Source: Aeromicrobium tamlense (GTDB taxonomy: Bacteria > Actinomycetota > Actinomycetes > Propionibacteriales > Nocardioidaceae). Taken from it: DNA of 64,000 nt. The first letter of the stretch is position 1; every line of letters starts with the position of its first letter. Location of the stretch: assembly GCF_013408555.1 (NCBI RefSeq), contig NZ_JACBZN010000001.1, forward strand, positions 2,790,001 to 2,854,000. Direction: 5' to 3'. A model generated the notes under the pieces. The model was not told the origin of the DNA. It saw only the letters and a list, made by a program, of their open reading frames with translations, and ran no database searches. Positions 43,395-52,328 of the stretch are shown piece after piece. Made by a program: the position numbers and the translations under genes.

Positions 43395-45266
43395 TCAGCC
43401 CAGCAGCGCAGCGGTGAGGTCGCGCAGGATGGCGTAGCCGTTCTGCGTGAGCACCGACTCGGCGTGGAACTGGATCCCGCGGTAGTGAGGCCCGGCCACC
43501 AGGTGGATGTCACCGGTGGCCGGGTCCGTCTGCGCCGTGACCCCCTCGGGCAGGCCCGACTCCGGGACGCGGCCGACGAACGTGTTGTAGAAGCCCACGG
43601 TCTCGGTGCGGTCCAGCACCGGCAGCGCGCTCTGCGTGCCCTGGAAGACGATGTCCTTGTAGTCCAGGTCGAGCCCGAGCTCGTGGCACAGCGTCTGGTG
43701 GCCCAGGCAGATCGACAGGAACGGCTGCTCCCGCTCGAGCAGGCGGCGGGTGGCACGGCGCAGCACGGCGATCTTCGCGTCGTCGCCGTCGCGCGGGTCG
43801 CCCGGACCGGGACCGATCACGACGAGGTCGTGCCCGTCGAGCGCCTCCTCGGTCCACTCGTCGTGGCGGACCACGTCGGTGGTCATGCCCATCACGCCGA
43901 AGACGTGCGACAGCATGTTGACGAAGTCGTCCTCGCCGTCGAGCACCACGACCCGCTTGCCCTCGAGCGCGGGTGTGGGCGCCGTGCCCGACTGGTCGCT
44001 GAGCCAGAACTGGCTGAGCCGCTGGTTGCGCGAGCCGAGCGCGATGAGCACGTCGTCCTCGCGGGTGAACGCGTCGAAGCCCTCCACGGGCTCGGGCGCG
44101 GCCTCGACCAGGCCGAACGCGCTCAGCACGCCCGAGGCCTTGGCCCACGTCTCGTTCGTCTCGTAGTCCGCGTCGGAGTCGCGCACGAGCGTGGCGCCCG
44201 CCGTGACCGTGAGGTGGCCGTCGAGGTCGACGTCGGCCGTGCGGATGAGGATGGGGGCGTCGAGCCGGGCCGTGCCGTTCTCGTCCCGACCGACGAGCGC
44301 GGCCACGCTGGCGTAGTAGCCGCGACCCTGCGGCTCGTACTGCTTGATGAGGCGGCAGGCGTTCTCCACGGGGCTGCCCGTGACGGTGGCGGCGAACATC
44401 GAGTCGCGCAGGATGTCGCGCGGGTCGCGGTCGGTGCGGCCGGCCAGCAGGTACTCGGTGTGCACGAGGTGGCTCATCGGCTTGAGGTACGGACCCAGCA
44501 CGAGGCCACCCTCGTGGCACAGGTCGCACATCATCTTGAGCTCCTCGTCGACGACCATGAAGAGCTCGTAGATCTCCTTCTCGTCGGACAGGAACTTCAG
44601 CAGCTCGCGCTTGCGGTCGGCGTGGGTCTCCAGGCCCCGCATGCGGAACGTGCCGCTGATCGGGTTCATCCGGAGCTGGCCGTCGTCGAGGCTGACGTGC
44701 CGCTCGGGGCTCGCGCCGATCAGGTAGCGGTCCCCGGTGAAGATGCAGAAGGTCCAGAAGGCGCCGCGCTCGCGCTCGAGCAGGCGGCGGAAGACGGTGA
44801 GCGCCTTGGCGTGGTCCCAGTCGGACACGGTGGCGCGGTAGCGGCGGCCGATGACGAGGTTCGCGCCCTCGCCCTGGCCGATCTCGTCGTCGATGATGCG
44901 GCGCACCATCGCGGCGTAGTCCTCGTCGGAGGTCTCGAAGCCGCCGCGGTCGGCGAGGTCGATCGCGCCGTTCGGCAGCACCTCGAGCAGGTCGGCGAGG
45001 GCGACGTCGTGGTTCGAGCGCGCCTCGATCACCGACAGGGGCGTGCCGTCCTGGTGGGCCTCGAAGCCGCGCTCGGCGACCTGGGCGAACGGGACGACGA
45101 CGAGGTGGTCCCAGGCGGGGCCGGGGCCCTCGGCGAGCGGGATGTCGGCCAGCCGCTCGATGTCGGTGCGCGGGCCGCCCAGGAGCGTGACGCGATCGGC
45201 CTCGCGCCCGCGGATCAGCGCGAACGCCGGCTGAGCCAGCACGTCGTCGAGGAGCTCTTTCGTCAT
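43395..45266 (-). CDS. trpEG: Anthranilate synthase, fused TrpE-TrpG (PhzE-like architecture)
   Basis: 623 residues. Residues 1-about 410 form a chorismate-utilising domain (MNPISGTFRMRGLETH, ATVTGSPVENACRLI, GRGYYASVAALVG). Residues about 435-620 form a class I glutamine amidotransferase with nucleophile Cys520 (SICLGHQ) and His601-x-Glu603 (FHAES). It makes anthranilate from chorismate and glutamine. The size is that of PhzE-type fusions, so an aminodeoxyisochorismate synthase is possible, but the Trp-rich leader and attenuator upstream argue for tryptophan synthesis. Converges on pepD with a three-base gap. Confidence 0.9.
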   Translation of the reverse strand: MTKELLDDVLAQPAFALIRGREADRVTLLGGPRTDIERLADIPLAEGPGPAWDHLVVVPFAQVAERGFEAHQDGTPLSVIEARSNHDVALADLLEVLPNGAIDLADRGGFETSDEDYAAMVRRIIDDEIGQGEGANLVIGRRYRATVSDWDHAKALTVFRRLLERERGAFWTFCIFTGDRYLIGASPERHVSLDDGQLRMNPISGTFRMRGLETHADRKRELLKFLSDEKEIYELFMVVDEELKMMCDLCHEGGLVLGPYLKPMSHLVHTEYLLAGRTDRDPRDILRDSMFAATVTGSPVENACRLIKQYEPQGRGYYASVAALVGRDENGTARLDAPILIRTADVDLDGHLTVTAGATLVRDSDADYETNETWAKASGVLSAFGLVEAAPEPVEGFDAFTREDDVLIALGSRNQRLSQFWLSDQSGTAPTPALEGKRVVVLDGEDDFVNMLSHVFGVMGMTTDVVRHDEWTEEALDGHDLVVIGPGPGDPRDGDDAKIAVLRRATRRLLEREQPFLSICLGHQTLCHELGLDLDYKDIVFQGTQSALPVLDRTETVGFYNTFVGRVPESGLPEGVTAQTDPATGDIHLVAGPHYRGIQFHAESVLTQNGYAILRDLTAALLG

Positions 45267-45296
45267 CGTGGTCTTCTTCCCGCGGTCGGACGAACG

Positions 45297-45328
45297 ACGC
45301 CCAGACCGCCATGTGGGGGTCTGGGCGT
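45297..45328 (-). promoter_or_regulatory. trp attenuator hairpin
   Basis: ACGCCCAGACC pairs perfectly with GGTCTGGGCGT (11 bp), 31 bases upstream of trpEG and 20 bases after the leader peptide stop. Upstream segments, including CCTCC/GGAGG flanking the leader stop, could form competing structures. The U-run is weak, as is common in high-GC species. Confidence 0.7.
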
Positions 45329-45348
45329 GGGTACGTCGACAGTCCTCC

Positions 45349-45384
45349 TCAGCGGAGGGGCCACCAGGTGCTGGTCGTCGACAT
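45349..45384 (-). CDS. trpL: trp leader peptide (MSTTSTWWPLR)
   Basis: An 11-residue frame with tandem Trp codons (TGGTGG) directly upstream of trpEG and followed by the attenuator hairpin. This is the classic arrangement for ribosome-mediated attenuation: stalling at the Trp codons when charged tRNA-Trp is scarce would favour antitermination. The ATG is at 45384 and the TGA at 45351-45349. Confidence 0.8.
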   Translation of the reverse strand: MSTTSTWWPLR

Positions 45385-45410
45385 GCGCACAGCGTAGCGG
45401 GCCCCGGGCG

Positions 45411-45437
45411 TGCCCCGGCGATCGAGTGGCCGGGGCA
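45411..45437 (-). terminator. Hairpin terminator after metallophosphoesterase gene
   Basis: TGCCCCGGC pairs with GCCGGGGCA around a nine-base loop, ten bases beyond the stop at 45447. It separates that gene from the trp leader promoter. Confidence 0.65.
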
Positions 45438-45446
45438 ACACCGGAG

Positions 45447-46961
45447 TCAGTCGGCGACGGGGACCGGGAGGGTCGTGTAGTCGCCGACGTCGATGACGGC
45501 GCCGGGCTTGAAGGTGACGATCTGCAGGCCGACGACGCGGCCGGCCTCGAAGGTCAGCACGGCCACCTGCGCGTCGCGGCGCAGCTTGGTGCCGAGCGCG
45601 AACGCGTAGACCGCGCCGCCCGTGGAGCCGATCGACACCTCGGTGGAGGTGCCCTGCGGGCCCTCGGTGCTGGTGGGGCCGACCTGGCGGTGCAGGTGCC
45701 CGCTGATGGCGAGGTCGACGCAGCCCTCCTGCACGGTGCGCTTGGCCGACGCGGCGCTGTGCGTGACCATGAGCGACACCTCGCCGTCCTCGCACGCGGC
45801 CTCGGCCAGCTTCTCGCTCTGCTCGGTGATCGCGGCGATGTTGTCGCCCTCGTTGCCGTTGTAGCCGGCGGTCAGGCCCGAGCTGCGTGGGTCGCTCTCA
45901 CCGATCATGCGGATGCCCTCGACATCGGTGGGCTCGCCGTCGAACACGAGGAAGTCGTTGCGCTCCATCTCGCGCAGGATGTACTTGCCGGTGTCGTGGT
46001 TGCCCGCGACGGCGAGGATCGGCAGGTCCTCGAAGGTCTGGCGCAGCGACTTGATGCTGAACGCCTCCCACGAGGCGCCGTTCGACGTGTCGTCGCCCAT
46101 GTCGATGACGAACGACGCGTCGGCGGCGCGGGCCACCTCGCGGGCGACGGGGTCCATGCCGATGTTGTCGTGACGGTCGGTGACGACGAGTGCGGTGGTC
46201 TGGCCCGGCTCGGGCGCGCGGACGGGAACGTCCTTGGCCTTCTCGGCGAGCGAGGAGTAGAACGCCAGCGACTCCTCGTAGGTGTCGAGCGCACCCTGGA
46301 CGATGGCCTTGCTGGTGGCGGTGGCGGCGCCGCGCGAGATCTCCACGTGGGCGAGCCGCGCCTCGTCGGGCAGCTCGGGGAACTCCTGCCGGATCGGCAC
46401 CCACGCGACCTCGCGCTTCGTGCTGGGGTCGGGCGCGTAGGCCATGACGGCGCCGAGCACCACGATCGCGAGCACGCCGCCGACGAGGGCGGTGCGCGGC
46501 TCGGGTGGCCACTGGTCGCGCAGCTCGCGGCGGCGGCGCGGCCCGACTGCCACCCAGCCGACGCCCACGACGACCATCGCGATGACGCCGGCGGCCAGGC
46601 CGCGCTGGAGCGCCGCCAGGCCCATCTCGGTGATCTCCGAGGTCATCGCCGCGATCTCGCCCTCGGGCTGGCTGGCGATCGCCGCGTCCTGCGCCAGGAC
46701 GCGCTCGAGGTCGGTGTCGGGGCTGTCGCGCAGGACCACCTGGGCGCCGATGCCCAGCAGCGCGTCGGACGGCATCCGCAGCTCGGGCAGCAGGGGCCCG
46801 GCGACGATCGTGACGTGCCCGTCGAACGTGGGACGCGCGGTGGCGTTGTGGGCGCCGATCGTGACGGTGCGCTCGGTGTCGACGAACGTGGCGGCCGTGA
46901 CCGGCACCGCCACCGCGAGGCCGACGCCCAGCAGGGCCAGACCCGCGACGATCCGGTTCAC
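45447..46961 (-). CDS. Membrane-anchored metallophosphoesterase
   Basis: 504 residues from a GTG overlapping the upstream stop (GTGA); the longer frame runs into the ATPase gene. Three membrane spans (near 5-25, 118-136 and 155-173) precede a calcineurin-like phosphoesterase domain. Its metal motifs appear in order: VTDRHDN (DxH), IDMGDDTSNG, VAGNHDTGK, MVTHSA and SGHLHRQ. The catalytic domain is predicted outside the membrane. The substrate is unknown. Confidence 0.88.
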   Translation of the reverse strand: MNRIVAGLALLGVGLAVAVPVTAATFVDTERTVTIGAHNATARPTFDGHVTIVAGPLLPELRMPSDALLGIGAQVVLRDSPDTDLERVLAQDAAIASQPEGEIAAMTSEITEMGLAALQRGLAAGVIAMVVVGVGWVAVGPRRRRELRDQWPPEPRTALVGGVLAIVVLGAVMAYAPDPSTKREVAWVPIRQEFPELPDEARLAHVEISRGAATATSKAIVQGALDTYEESLAFYSSLAEKAKDVPVRAPEPGQTTALVVTDRHDNIGMDPVAREVARAADASFVIDMGDDTSNGASWEAFSIKSLRQTFEDLPILAVAGNHDTGKYILREMERNDFLVFDGEPTDVEGIRMIGESDPRSSGLTAGYNGNEGDNIAAITEQSEKLAEAACEDGEVSLMVTHSAASAKRTVQEGCVDLAISGHLHRQVGPTSTEGPQGTSTEVSIGSTGGAVYAFALGTKLRRDAQVAVLTFEAGRVVGLQIVTFKPGAVIDVGDYTTLPVPVAD

Positions 46962-49045
46962 TCGGCCACCCGATCGAGCCACGTGCGGCTGGTGCCGACC
47001 GTGACGAGGCGCTGGGTGGCGCGCGTGAGCACGACGTAGAGGGTGCGCCAGCCGGCGGCGGCCTCGGTGACCACGCCGTCGGCGTCGACCAGCACGACGC
47101 CGTCGAACTCGAGGCCCTTCGTGTCGAGCGGGTCGAGCACGCGCAGGCGCTCGTCCTGCGGCATCACGGCGCGCAGCCGGTCGAGGCGGCCCGAGGGCGC
47201 GACGACCGCGACCGTGCCGTCGACCTGGCCCAGCATCGCGGTGGTCTCGGCGACCGCGCGGTCGAGCAGCTCGTCCGGGGCGACGACCTCGTGACGGGGG
47301 TCGAGGCCCGTGCGGCGGACCGCGTCGGCGAGGTCGGGGTGGGCGATCGCGTGGCGGGCGACCTGCGCGGCGAACTCGTAGATCTCGGCGGAGTTGCGGT
47401 AGTTCGTCGACAGCCGGAAGCGGTGGACGGCGAGCGTGCCGAGGGCCTCGTCGCGGGCGGCCGCGGACTCGGCGGGGACGGGCCACGAGGACTGCGCCTC
47501 GTCGCCGACGATCGTCCAGCTGGCGGTGCGGCCGCGGCGGCCGAGCATCCGCCACTGCATGGGCGACAGGTCCTGCGCCTCGTCGACCAGCACGTGGGCG
47601 AAGCCCTCGTCGTCGATGCTGCCGGTGGCCTGGATGCGGTCCTCGCGCTCGCGCTGCTCGAAGCTCATCAGCTGCTTCGGCGACGCCCAGTCGTCCTCGG
47701 TGCGCACAGGCGCCTCGCCCAGCAGGTGGCGCAGCTCGTCGATGAGCGGGATGTCCTCGATCGTGGGCTCGTCGGCCCACTCGCGGCGCAGCACCTGCTG
47801 CTCGAACGAGGTGAACAGGTCGGAGGCGACCTCGCCCAGACGCGAGGGCACGGTGCGCCACACGTCGACCGGGTCGAGCTCGGGCCACCACGACTCGACG
47901 AAGTCCTCGAAGGCCTCGTCACCGTCGAGGTGGTCGCCGAACGCCTCCTCGCCGCGGTCGAGCGCACGGTCGCCGGTGACCTTGTCCCACAGCGCCTTCA
48001 CGAGCTCCTCGCGCGCGGAGGACAGGGTGGTGTTGGGCAGGCCGTTCGAGAGGACGCGCTTGCGGATGCGCGCGAGGTCGGAGGCCTCCAGCACGAGCCG
48101 GTCGTCGCGGTAGAACAGGTCGAGCCGCTGGGGCGAGCCGGGCTGCGGGGCCTTGGCGATGCGTGCGAGCGCGGTGGCCATCTGGCTCGCGCCGAGCAGC
48201 GCGGCGGCCTCGGGCGAGGCGTGCTCGGTGGCGCGGATGCCGTCGACGACCTCGCCGATCGAGCGCAGCACCACGCTGGTCTCGCCGAGGCTGGGCAGCA
48301 CGCGCTCGATGTAGTTCATGAAGACGCCGGACGGGCCGACGACGAGCACGCCGCCGGACTCGAACCGGCGCCGGTCGGTGTAGAGCAGGTAGGCCGCGCG
48401 GTGCAGCGCCACGACCGTCTTGCCGGTGCCGGGGCCGCCGCCGATGATCACGGCGCCGCGGGAGGGCGCGCGGATCGCCTCGTCCTGCTCCTTCTGGATC
48501 GTGGCGACGACCGAGTGCATCGAGCTGTCGCGGGCGCGGCTGAGGCTGGCCAGCAGCGCGCCCTCGCCGATCACGACCATGTCGTCGGGCGCGGCGTCGG
48601 CGTCGAGCAGCTCGTCCTCGATGCCGATCACGCGGTCGCCGCGGCAGCGCAGCACGCGCCGGCGGACGACGCCGGCCGGATCCTGCGCCGTGGCCTGGTA
48701 GAACACCGAGGCCGCCGGGGCGCGCCAGTCGACGAGGATGATCTCGCGGTCGGCGTCGCGCACGCCGATGCGGCCGATGTAGCGGGCCTCACCGCCGTCG
48801 AGGTCGAGGCGGCCGAACACCAGGCCGTCGTGGGCCGCGTGCAGGGCACTCAGCCGGCGCGAGGCCTGGTAGACCATCGCGTCGCGCTCGACCAGGCCGC
48901 CCTCGTGGCCGATGTGGCCGCGCGCCATCCCCTCGGCGACGAGCGACCGGGCCACCTTGGTGGACTCCTCCAGGCGCTCGTAGACGGTGTCGACGTACGC
49001 CTGCTCGTGCGCGAGCTCGCGTTCATCGGGAGAGGGGTTGCTCAT
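46958..49045 (-). CDS. HelD/HelR-like RNA polymerase recycling ATPase (UvrD-type motor)
   Basis: 695 residues. The N-terminal coiled-coil arm (ELAHEQAYVDTVYERLEEST) is typical of HelD. The superfamily 1 motor core has Walker A GGGPGTGKT, VDEAQDLSPMQW (motif II), VGDEAQSSW (motif III), and the C-terminal TKGLEFDGVVLVDADGV and YVVLTRATQRL motifs. HelD proteins release stalled or drug-bound RNA polymerase; actinobacterial HelR can confer rifamycin tolerance. I saw no rifamycin-associated element upstream. Overlaps the phosphoesterase gene by four bases. Confidence 0.88.
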   Translation of the reverse strand: MSNPSPDERELAHEQAYVDTVYERLEESTKVARSLVAEGMARGHIGHEGGLVERDAMVYQASRRLSALHAAHDGLVFGRLDLDGGEARYIGRIGVRDADREIILVDWRAPAASVFYQATAQDPAGVVRRRVLRCRGDRVIGIEDELLDADAAPDDMVVIGEGALLASLSRARDSSMHSVVATIQKEQDEAIRAPSRGAVIIGGGPGTGKTVVALHRAAYLLYTDRRRFESGGVLVVGPSGVFMNYIERVLPSLGETSVVLRSIGEVVDGIRATEHASPEAAALLGASQMATALARIAKAPQPGSPQRLDLFYRDDRLVLEASDLARIRKRVLSNGLPNTTLSSAREELVKALWDKVTGDRALDRGEEAFGDHLDGDEAFEDFVESWWPELDPVDVWRTVPSRLGEVASDLFTSFEQQVLRREWADEPTIEDIPLIDELRHLLGEAPVRTEDDWASPKQLMSFEQREREDRIQATGSIDDEGFAHVLVDEAQDLSPMQWRMLGRRGRTASWTIVGDEAQSSWPVPAESAAARDEALGTLAVHRFRLSTNYRNSAEIYEFAAQVARHAIAHPDLADAVRRTGLDPRHEVVAPDELLDRAVAETTAMLGQVDGTVAVVAPSGRLDRLRAVMPQDERLRVLDPLDTKGLEFDGVVLVDADGVVTEAAAGWRTLYVVLTRATQRLVTVGTSRTWLDRVAE

Positions 49046-49215
49046 CGACGTCCTTCGGTGGCGTGGGGGAACTCTCCATTCTAGGCACCGCGGACCAGCC
49101 GTGTGGACGCACCGCCGCGCCGCGGACGCCGTCAGGTTCTCGGGGACCGACGTATCAGCGCGCCGGTGACGGGCTCATGGGAGGCGTCGGCCACTCGGGA
49201 CCGACGCAAGCGCCG

Positions 49216-49257
49216 CGCGGACGCCGACCGCCAAACGGGGGTCGGCCGGCGTCCGCG
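49216..49257. terminator. Hairpin terminator upstream of NHL-repeat gene 3' end
   Basis: CGCGGACGCCGACC pairs with GGTC-GGCC-GGCGTCCGCG with a small bulge, just beyond the minus-strand stop at 49271. The rest of the 225-bp gap to 49045 holds the presumed HelD-like gene promoter, with no recognisable operator. Confidence 0.7.
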
Positions 49258-49270
49258 GGCGCGTCACGCG

Positions 49271-52162
49271 TCATCGCACGCGGTGCGTCACCCGGATCTT
49301 CTTCAGGTACGTGACCTTCGCGCCGTCGAAGCCGCGCACCACGATCGTGCGCTTCGCCGACTTCAGGCCCCTGCCGTAACGGACCTTCCGGACGACGCGA
49401 CCGTGCGAGTCGGCCTTGCCGGTCACCATCTGGTGGCGCAGCGAGATCCGGTAGCGCTGACCCGGGGCCAGGCCCTGGGCGCGGACCGTGAACACCTCGC
49501 GGTCACGGACGACCGTGCGCGACGTGGAGGCCTTCGCGATCTCCGTGACCCGGCCGGTCCGCAGGGTCGTCGACCACTCCACGTAGCCCGGCGCCGTCAC
49601 CGTGACCCGCACGCAGACCTCGCGCCCGGCCATCGCCGAGGTCACGCGGTAGGAGCCGGCCTTCGTGACGGGACGGCAGTCCTTGCCGGCCTGCGCGAGG
49701 CCCCACGTCGTGGTGGTGCTCGCACCCTCCGGCAGGACACCGGCCATCACCGGCGCCGTGAGCGTCGTGCCGACCTTCGGGGTCCTCGTGCTGAGGATCG
49801 CCCGCATCGCCGGCAGCGTGCCCCGGACCACGGCGTGCTCCGGGACGAAGACCCCGGTGAGAGGCTCGTAGCCCTCGGCCGTGACGCCGGCCTCGACGCA
49901 CAGGGTCTTGCCGACGAGGTCGGCCGTGGGCGTGAACGAGGCTGACGTCGCACCCGAGATGGCGACACAGTCCTCGTCCGCGGCCACGCCCCACTGCCAG
50001 TGCGCAGCGGCCTCCTCCGGAGCCTCCGAGAGGTCGATCGGCAGCGAGATCGGCTCGCCCACGCGGGGGCGGTCGCTGCTGGGCTGCGGGCTCGGGACGC
50101 GCAGTGTGCCCACGCCCACCTCCACCGCGTCGGAGGTCGTCACGTCGTCCACGAAGCCGCGCGCGGAGGACGTCACGGTCACCGACAGCTCATGACCGCG
50201 GTGCGCGCCCTTCGGCGTGAAGGCGGCCTGCGTCGCGCCGTCGATCGGCTCGCCGTCGAGGTTCCACTGGTACGCCCGCTCGGCGTCCGCCGGATCGCCG
50301 CCCGTGACGGTGGCCGTGGTCTCGACGCCGGCCTCGACCCAGCCCGGGATCGAGACGGCGGGCGACTCCGCGAAGTCGCCGGCGCCGACCTCGCCGACCG
50401 CGTGGGTGGTCGTGGCATCGGCGTGGTGCGGTGCGCTCACCGTGACGGTCACGCACAGCGACTTCTCGAGCTCGGCGACCTCCGGGGTGAAGGCGGCCTC
50501 GTCCGCGCCCTCGATCACGGCGCAGTCCTCGCCGTCGACCAGGCCCCACTGCCAGGCGGTGACCTCGGCGCCCTCGGGCGCGTCGTCGAGGTCCACCGTG
50601 GCGGTGACGGTCTCGCCGACCCGAGGCTCCTGGACGTCGGTCATCGGCGTCGGGGCGGTGAAGGCGCCCACCGCAAGGTCGGACGCCGCGGCGCCCACCA
50701 CGAGCGTGTCGTAGCCGGTGGCGAGGTACATCAGGCTGACGCAGATCGTCCGTCCCGCGTCGGCGTTGCTCACGTCGTACGTGACCGAGCCGTCGAAGTC
50801 GTCGCGCGTCACGCACTCCTGCTCGTCGTCCAGGTGGCCCCACCGGGTCTGGACCCGTCGGCCGCCCTCGGGGATCCTCGACTCGTCGGGCACGACCGTG
50901 AGCACGTCACCGGACGTGGGCGGCGTGGTCGGGGTCGAGTCCGTGAGGGTCGCGCCGGCCGTCATGAGGGCCGGCAGGACCTGCTGCTGCGCCACGCCGG
51001 AGCGGTCGGCGGGCTCGCCGTCCACTCCCTTCGCCGTGACGGTCACCGTGACGAACTCGCCGACATCGGCCAGGGTCGGGGTGAACGTCGCCGCCGTCGA
51101 GCGCACCTCGTCGCTGCCGCCGACCGTCCACGCGTACGTCCACGAAGCGGGCTCGGGAGTGGTCGCCGCGGTCACGCTCAGCTCGTCCCCGGCGCGGCCC
51201 GAGCCTTGGATCGTCGGAGTGAACGCCTTGAAGGTCGGCTCCAGCTCGAACTGCTGGATGTTGCGCTGGAAGTCGGCGACGTACACGCGACCGGTGTCGT
51301 CGAGCGAGATCCCCGTGGGCTGCTGGAACTGGCCGGCGCCGGTCCCGCGCGAGCCCCACGCGACGAGGGTCCGACCCTGCGGGTCGAGGACCGCGGCACC
51401 GGGGCCGTAGAGCTCGGCGACGGCGATCCGGCCCGCCGAGTCGACGGAGACTCCGTAGGGGCCCGCCATCGCCCGGCCGGAGACCTGGGTGAAGTCGGCG
51501 ACGTGCGTGCCGTTCGTGTCGTACTTGCGAATCGCCCCACCATGGAGGTCGGCGACGTAGACGTAGCCGTCGCGCGCCGCGATGCCGAAGGCGCTGGCGC
51601 GCTGGCCGGGTCCGCCGACGTTCTCCCACGTGCTGACCTGCTCGCCCTGGGGCGTCAGCTTGAGGACGCGGCCCGTGTCGACGTCGGTGACGAACAGGTG
51701 ACCTCCTGACGCGGCGATCTGGAACGGGATCGACGCGTCGACGCGGAAGCTCGAGATCAGGGTCCCGTTCGGGTCGAACGTGCTGATCCGGCCGCCCGAC
51801 TCCGTGACGTGGACGTTGCCGGCGGCGTCCACCGCCGCACCGTAGGCCGAGCTGAGGTGGCCCTGTCCGATCGTCCGCAGGAACTCTCCCTCGGCGCTGT
51901 AGAGCTTGACCACGCCAGCCGAGAGCTCAGCGGTGTAGATCCGACCGTCGGCGTCCTGGGCCAGGGCGTAGGACGAGCCCGTCGCCCCCTCGCCCGATCC
52001 GGCTGCGGCGAACGTCCGGACGTACGTGGCCTCGTCCGCGGCCTGCGCCGGTGCGGCGACCGACACGAGGCCGGCCAGCGCGATGACGAGGGCGAGCACG
52101 GCGGCGAGCGGACGTCCGGCGCGGCGCGCGGGAGACATGGGACGCGTGGGGCGGGAAATCAC
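49271..52162 (-). CDS. Secreted NHL-repeat protein with tandem Ig-like domains
   Basis: 963 residues. A Sec signal peptide ends around PAQAADE (GTG start at 52162; ATG 52138 is equally plausible). Residues about 45-330 are NHL/SMP-30-like six-bladed propeller repeats (AVDAAGNVHVTE, SVDSAGRIAVAE, SLDDTGRVYVADF). The remainder consists of about six repeated beta-sandwich modules with the pattern VGETVTATVDL then WQWG and CVAISGATSASFTP. A basic C-terminal module ends the protein. Probably cell-surface or secreted; partner unknown. Confidence 0.88.
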   Translation of the reverse strand: MISRPTRPMSPARRAGRPLAAVLALVIALAGLVSVAAPAQAADEATYVRTFAAAGSGEGATGSSYALAQDADGRIYTAELSAGVVKLYSAEGEFLRTIGQGHLSSAYGAAVDAAGNVHVTESGGRISTFDPNGTLISSFRVDASIPFQIAASGGHLFVTDVDTGRVLKLTPQGEQVSTWENVGGPGQRASAFGIAARDGYVYVADLHGGAIRKYDTNGTHVADFTQVSGRAMAGPYGVSVDSAGRIAVAELYGPGAAVLDPQGRTLVAWGSRGTGAGQFQQPTGISLDDTGRVYVADFQRNIQQFELEPTFKAFTPTIQGSGRAGDELSVTAATTPEPASWTYAWTVGGSDEVRSTAATFTPTLADVGEFVTVTVTAKGVDGEPADRSGVAQQQVLPALMTAGATLTDSTPTTPPTSGDVLTVVPDESRIPEGGRRVQTRWGHLDDEQECVTRDDFDGSVTYDVSNADAGRTICVSLMYLATGYDTLVVGAAASDLAVGAFTAPTPMTDVQEPRVGETVTATVDLDDAPEGAEVTAWQWGLVDGEDCAVIEGADEAAFTPEVAELEKSLCVTVTVSAPHHADATTTHAVGEVGAGDFAESPAVSIPGWVEAGVETTATVTGGDPADAERAYQWNLDGEPIDGATQAAFTPKGAHRGHELSVTVTSSARGFVDDVTTSDAVEVGVGTLRVPSPQPSSDRPRVGEPISLPIDLSEAPEEAAAHWQWGVAADEDCVAISGATSASFTPTADLVGKTLCVEAGVTAEGYEPLTGVFVPEHAVVRGTLPAMRAILSTRTPKVGTTLTAPVMAGVLPEGASTTTTWGLAQAGKDCRPVTKAGSYRVTSAMAGREVCVRVTVTAPGYVEWSTTLRTGRVTEIAKASTSRTVVRDREVFTVRAQGLAPGQRYRISLRHQMVTGKADSHGRVVRKVRYGRGLKSAKRTIVVRGFDGAKVTYLKKIRVTHRVR

Positions 52163-52328
52163 TTCTGCAACGTATGTCCCATTTCGGACGGAGGAGACGG
52201 GAACGATCGCATGTCATCCCATGTGACTACGCCTAGGGCCCGTGAGTTCTCCCATTTCCCCTCAGCCACACGCGTCACGGCCCTACGCTGTCGTCGCTGC
52301 ATCTCTCCACGACGTAAGGAAGAACCGC

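Noticed and set aside
43464..47039. A 1191-codon plus-strand frame opposite trpEG and the phosphoesterase
   Set aside because: Antisense shadow with no recognisable domains, crossing two real genes and the attenuator.
49046..49270. Rifamycin-associated element upstream of the HelD-like gene
   Set aside because: No palindrome of that type was seen in the promoter region; only a terminator hairpin for the other gene.
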